Assembly: GCA_038043305.1 (NCBI GenBank)
Contig: JBBTCG010000045.1
Coordinates: 1-17,329 of the forward strand
Length of the DNA: 17,329 nucleotides
DNA from: JACRCE01 sp038043305
GTDB lineage: Bacteria; Desulfobacterota; GWC2-55-46
Reading direction: 5' to 3'
Shown: piece by piece, positions 15,119-17,329 of the stretch
How the letters are laid out: each line of letters opens with the position of its first letter
Position numbering within the stretch: the first letter of the stretch is position 1
The notes under the pieces: model-generated
What the model was told of the DNA's origin: nothing
Databases searched by the model: none
What the model saw: the letters and a program-made list of their open reading frames with translations, nothing else
Translations under genes and position numbers: made by a program

Positions 15119-15221
15119 GACGGTTATCAGCGAAGGTAAAAGAATTATCCCCCCGCTTAAGCCTGCCCTCGAATGCCTTTATCGGGGGACATGCGGGGGC
15201 AGGCTTAAAACCGATAACTGC
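15119..15221. repeat. Nested palindrome, CGGTTATC family
   Basis: Perfect 12-base arms TTAAGCCTGCCC (15157-15168) and GGGCAGGCTTAA (15197-15208) lie inside a looser outer pair, CGGTTATCAG (15121-15130) and CCGATAACTG (15210-15219; 8 of 10 match as an inverted repeat). The left end resembles the element at 3438-3493 (CGGTTATC, then GAAGGTAAAA). Probably a dispersed non-coding repeat of this genome. Confidence 0.6.
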
Positions 15222-15249
15222 TTTCATAACTCTTGTGAAACACACCTAT

Positions 15250-15447
15250 GGACTCTCTGATTAATCTCATCCCGCACTCGGAGATGTCATTCCCGAGGTT
15301 TTAATCGGGAAGGCCAGTCTTTAAGCATCGGGTTAGGAACAGTCCTCATATTTTTCCTAACGCCGCGATAGGGACGAAGAGATAAGACACTGGATTCCCG
15401 CTAAAAGATTGCGGGAATGACAGAATAGTGAATTAATCAGAAATTCC
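15250..15447. mobile_element. MITE-like palindromic element, copy A
   Basis: About 198 bp with terminal inverted repeats: GGACTCTCTGATTAAT at the left and ATTAATCAGAAATTCC at the right (14 of 16 bases match; TCTGATTAAT/ATTAATCAGA is perfect). It contains internal hairpins, including TTCCCG/CGGGAA and GATTCCCGC..GCGGGAATGAC. The last 58 bp are identical to copy B at all but one position. No open frame lies inside, so if mobile it depends on a transposase elsewhere. It lies just upstream of the OmcS-like gene's promoter. Confidence 0.7.
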
Positions 15448-15483
15448 TAACAAAAAAATATCCTTAAAGCTCGCATTTTTTAA

Positions 15484-15512
15484 TTGCCATCATCACTGAT
15501 CCGTGTTATAAG
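15484..15512 (+). promoter_or_regulatory. Sigma-70-type promoter of the OmcS-like cytochrome
   Basis: TTGCCA (15484-15489), a 17-bp spacer and TATAAG (15507-15512). Each hexamer differs from consensus at one base. The predicted start near 15519 leaves a leader of about 150 nt. No sigma-54 (GG-N10-GC) site was seen in the region. Confidence 0.65.
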
Positions 15513-15518
15513 TGTATA

Positions 15519-15668
15519 TACTCCATTAAAGGATAATAGTCTCCTGAATAAAGGTATGCTGTCCGGCAACGTCATCTGTGAGATTGTGTGCTTAGTAATG
15601 GTAAAGACCGCAGGACTATGAGCCGCAACCCTAAATAACAGATGAATAAAGCCGAAAGGTAAAGATTA
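15519..15668 (+). promoter_or_regulatory. Structured 5' leader of the OmcS-like gene, family not recognised
   Basis: Within this leader, ATAGTC-TC-CTG (15536-15546) can pair with CAGGACTAT (15611-15619), giving nine pairs with a two-base bulge that enclose 64 nt. The ribosome site AAAGG (about ten bases before ATG 15669) lies beyond the stem. Geobacter nanowire cytochromes are known to be preceded by GEMM riboswitches, but the GEMM core GGACGCAAAGCC is absent here. It could be a different RNA element or only an untranslated leader. Confidence 0.35.
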
Positions 15669-17006
15669 ATGCTAAAAAAGACCATTGCCATCCTGTTCGT
15701 ATTCTCAATATGCGCCGCATCTCTCCTATGGCCGTCTGGCGCGGCTTACGCCATACACAAAGGCGCGGGCGGCCTCGTGTGCGGCAACTGCCACACCATG
15801 CATAACAGCCAAGGGTCAACGTCAACGGGCGACGGCAACGGCGGACTTGGCGGCAACACGGGCGGCTCGCTTATCATGCTTCGCGGACAGGTGAGCACGC
15901 GCGCGGAGATACATAAGCTGTGCCTCCAGTGCCATGCCACAAACGGCGCTCAGGCCACGGTTTCGCATACGCCGCAGAATGTGCAGGCGCCAAAGGTCTG
16001 GTCATCCGCCGCATGGGACGACACCACCAAGACCTTCGGCCAGATAGGCGCAGGCGGCAACTTCTCAACCGAACTCAACTCCTCGTGGACTGTAACGACA
16101 ACTCCGGCGCTCGGGTACGGCCACTCCCTTGGCGCAACAACCGTGGTGCCTCCCGGCGGCGATGTCGCCATATCCGAGTTTTCCTGCACCAACTGCCATG
16201 ACCCGCACGGTACCACGGCCACGACCACGAATATAAACGTATTCAGAAACCTTCGCGTCAGCGCGACAGGCGCGTCAGCGAACGGCGGCGTGCAGTTTGT
16301 CACGGACGCGACAAATCCGCACCGCGAACACAGAAGCTACGTCGGCGGGGTTAACGGCACTTATTTCGGCGGAAGCGAGACCGACGGCGTTGGAGTCATC
16401 TGGCCGGTTTACAGGGGAGCGCTAATCGGGACTCCGGCCTCGGACAACGGCAATACCAACTCGTATGGGACAGGCTCTGACGCCTTCTCTCCTGTCAGAA
16501 ACACGATGTCCAAGTGGTGCGCTCAATGCCACGACAGGTGGCACGAGGCCATACAAACGACCAACGGTCCGTATGACGGGGGTACGCCAGACACCTTCCC
16601 TGACTGGAGAAGGCATCCTGTAAACGGAATGATGCCGAGAAAGGCAACCGCCGGATGCGCCACGACCTGCCATATATCGCTTCTTGACAGGGGAAACTAT
16701 GATTCAACGCTTATTACCGCAGGCAAAGGTTTGCCTGTAACGGCAAGCGACTACTATACGGGAAACCTCGTATATTATCTGCCTTGGGAGGCGCCGTGCG
16801 TCGGCGCGGCAGGTTGCATGGATGCCACTGGCGGCGGCAGCGCCCGCGACAACCACAAAGTCTTCTGCCTTTCCTGCCACTTTGCCCACGCCGGGCCGTA
16901 CAGGGACAACCTGAGATGGGACTACCTCTCATCGGTCTCCCAAGGCTCTCAGGCCGGCAACTCCATTGCCTCAACAAAGGGCTGTCAGCTTTGTCATAAC
17001 AGATAA
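15669..17006 (+). CDS. OmcS-like secreted multiheme cytochrome (probable extracellular nanowire subunit)
   Basis: A 445-residue protein. The signal peptide (1-28, ...GAAYA) leaves a mature chain starting IHKGAGG. Heme sites are CGNCH (38-42), CLQCH (85-89), CTNCH (173-177), CAQCH (284-288), CLSCH (400-404) and CQLCH (439-443), plus CATTCH (330-335), a CxxxCH. Motif order and spacing follow OmcS of Geobacter: CxxCHTMHNS near the N-terminus, LRG before heme 2, GGxF..GHxxG..PGG before CxxCHDPHG, MSKWCAQCH then RRHPVNG, CLSCHFAH, and a last CxxCH at the very C-terminus. The mature length (about 417) is close to OmcS (about 407, from memory). OmcS polymerises into conductive filaments by heme stacking; the shared architecture suggests the same here. 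AAAGG lies about ten bases before the ATG. The gene has its own promoter and terminator. The extra CxxxCH site and a Cys377/Cys383 pair are additions relative to OmcS. Confidence 0.92.
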   Translation: MLKKTIAILFVFSICAASLLWPSGAAYAIHKGAGGLVCGNCHTMHNSQGSTSTGDGNGGLGGNTGGSLIMLRGQVSTRAEIHKLCLQCHATNGAQATVSHTPQNVQAPKVWSSAAWDDTTKTFGQIGAGGNFSTELNSSWTVTTTPALGYGHSLGATTVVPPGGDVAISEFSCTNCHDPHGTTATTTNINVFRNLRVSATGASANGGVQFVTDATNPHREHRSYVGGVNGTYFGGSETDGVGVIWPVYRGALIGTPASDNGNTNSYGTGSDAFSPVRNTMSKWCAQCHDRWHEAIQTTNGPYDGGTPDTFPDWRRHPVNGMMPRKATAGCATTCHISLLDRGNYDSTLITAGKGLPVTASDYYTGNLVYYLPWEAPCVGAAGCMDATGGGSARDNHKVFCLSCHFAHAGPYRDNLRWDYLSSVSQGSQAGNSIASTKGCQLCHNR

Positions 17007-17051
17007 AGGCAAGAAGCCGTACTGCGTGTTCGTGTACGTGAGAAAGACTGA

Positions 17052-17096
17052 AAAGTAAAAAAGGGAGAGGCGATATGCCTCTCCCTTTTTTACTTT
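17052..17096. terminator. Strong bidirectional intrinsic terminator
   Basis: Perfect 17-base arms (17055-17071 and 17077-17093), extendable to 20 pairs (17052-17071 with 17077-17096), with a five-base GATAT loop. The GC-rich core GGGAGAGGC/GCCTCTCCC is flanked by A6 on one side and T6 on the other, so it works in both directions. It lies 46 bases after the OmcS-like stop. Confidence 0.93.
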
Positions 17097-17106
17097 ATAT
17101 GGCTAA

Positions 17107-17295
17107 GGAAGCTCTGATTTAATCTCATCCCGCGCCTCGGAACTGTCATTCCCGCATGTCATTCCCGCAGGCTTTAAGCGGGAATCTATACAATAAGACG
17201 CGGGAATCCAGCGTCTTAGGTCGAAAACATAAAGACACTGGATTCCCGCTAAAAGATTGCGGGAATGACAAAATAGTGAATTAATCAGACCTTCC
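17107..17295. mobile_element. MITE-like palindromic element, copy B
   Basis: About 189 bp. The left end GGAAGCTCTGATTTAAT mirrors the right end ATTAATCAGACCTTCC with one mismatch and one extra T. Several nested ATTCCCGC/GCGGGAAT hairpins lie inside. It is in the same orientation as copy A and shares both ends and the final 58 bp with it. CTAA lies immediately outside each end, a possible 4-bp target duplication. No coding sequence lies inside; it sits just after the cytochrome's terminator. Confidence 0.72.
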
Positions 17296-17329
17296 CTAAG
17301 CCTAAAAAAACACCGGCGCTTGCATATAA

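Larger units (their letters stand above)
15021..15668. other. 650-bp intergenic region between divergent kinase and cytochrome genes
   Basis: No gene is visible on either strand. From left to right it holds the kinase promoter, a nested palindrome (15119-15221), a MITE-like element (15250-15447), the cytochrome promoter (15484-15512) and a leader of about 150 nt with a long-range stem. Individual items are listed separately. Confidence 0.7.

Noticed and set aside
15250..15447. CRISPR or tandem-repeat array
   Set aside because: The repeats are palindromic pairs within one element, with no regular spacer units.
15519..15668. GEMM (cyclic dinucleotide) riboswitch ahead of the OmcS-like gene
   Set aside because: Expected by analogy with Geobacter, but neither GGCAAACC nor GGACGCAAAGCC is present. 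Kept only as an unassigned leader.
15021..15668. Sigma-54 promoter for the cytochrome
   Set aside because: No TGGCAC-N5-TTGC-like site was found; a near-consensus sigma-70 site is present instead.

Overview
The window reads as chromosomal DNA of a Gram-negative, respiratory, metal-reducer-like bacterium, most likely Nitrospirota (Thermodesulfovibrionia-like) or Desulfobacterota. The basis is four outer-membrane lipoproteins, an outer-membrane beta-barrel, three multiheme c-type cytochromes, an NtrC-type sigma-54 activator, and intergenic palindromes built on ATTCCCGC/GCGGGAAT. The lineage is inferred from gene content and style; no marker gene is present.

Layout. Positions 1-10829 hold nine genes, all on the minus strand. 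In transcription order they are: a lipoprotein beta-propeller with a DUF4382-like domain; a large beta-barrel porin; a CsgG/LpoB-like lipoprotein; a membrane-anchored CsgG-like protein with Ig/FlgD-like domains; a pentaheme cytochrome carrying a fibronectin-like domain; a short HAMP membrane protein; a second small CsgG/LpoB-like lipoprotein; a PpiC-type (SurA/PrsA-like) lipoprotein; and a multiheme lipoprotein cytochrome that runs off the left edge. A good sigma-70 promoter lies ahead of the propeller gene (10865-10893). Most junctions from 6335 leftwards are 3-20 bp apart or overlap. Positions 11004-12415 hold a two-gene minus-strand unit (an uncharacterised 168-residue protein, then a hemerythrin with cysteine clusters) closed by an intrinsic terminator. 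Positions 12530-15020 hold a PAS histidine kinase and its NtrC-family response regulator, with their own promoter. Positions 15669-17006, on the plus strand, hold a secreted multiheme cytochrome with its own promoter, a leader of about 150 nt and a perfect terminator hairpin.

How the parts fit. The plus-strand cytochrome matches the motif order of the Geobacter nanowire cytochrome OmcS: CxxCHTMHNS at the mature N-terminus, LRG..CLQCH, CxxCHDPHG, MSxWCAxCH..RHP, CLSCHxAH and a C-terminal CxxCH. It has one extra CxxxCH site. The minus-strand cluster has what would be needed to build and feed an extracellular cytochrome filament: a beta-barrel conduit, a lipoprotein propeller, periplasmic and outer-membrane cytochromes, a PpiC-type chaperone and CsgG-like secretion-related lipoproteins. 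The two-component system between them is a natural candidate regulator, although no convincing sigma-54 promoter was found.

Intergenic DNA is rich in short palindromic repeats. The most striking are two related elements of about 190 bp with matching terminal inverted repeats (15250-15447 and 17107-17295) that bracket the OmcS-like gene. No rRNA, tRNA, CRISPR array, IS transposase or integrase was seen.
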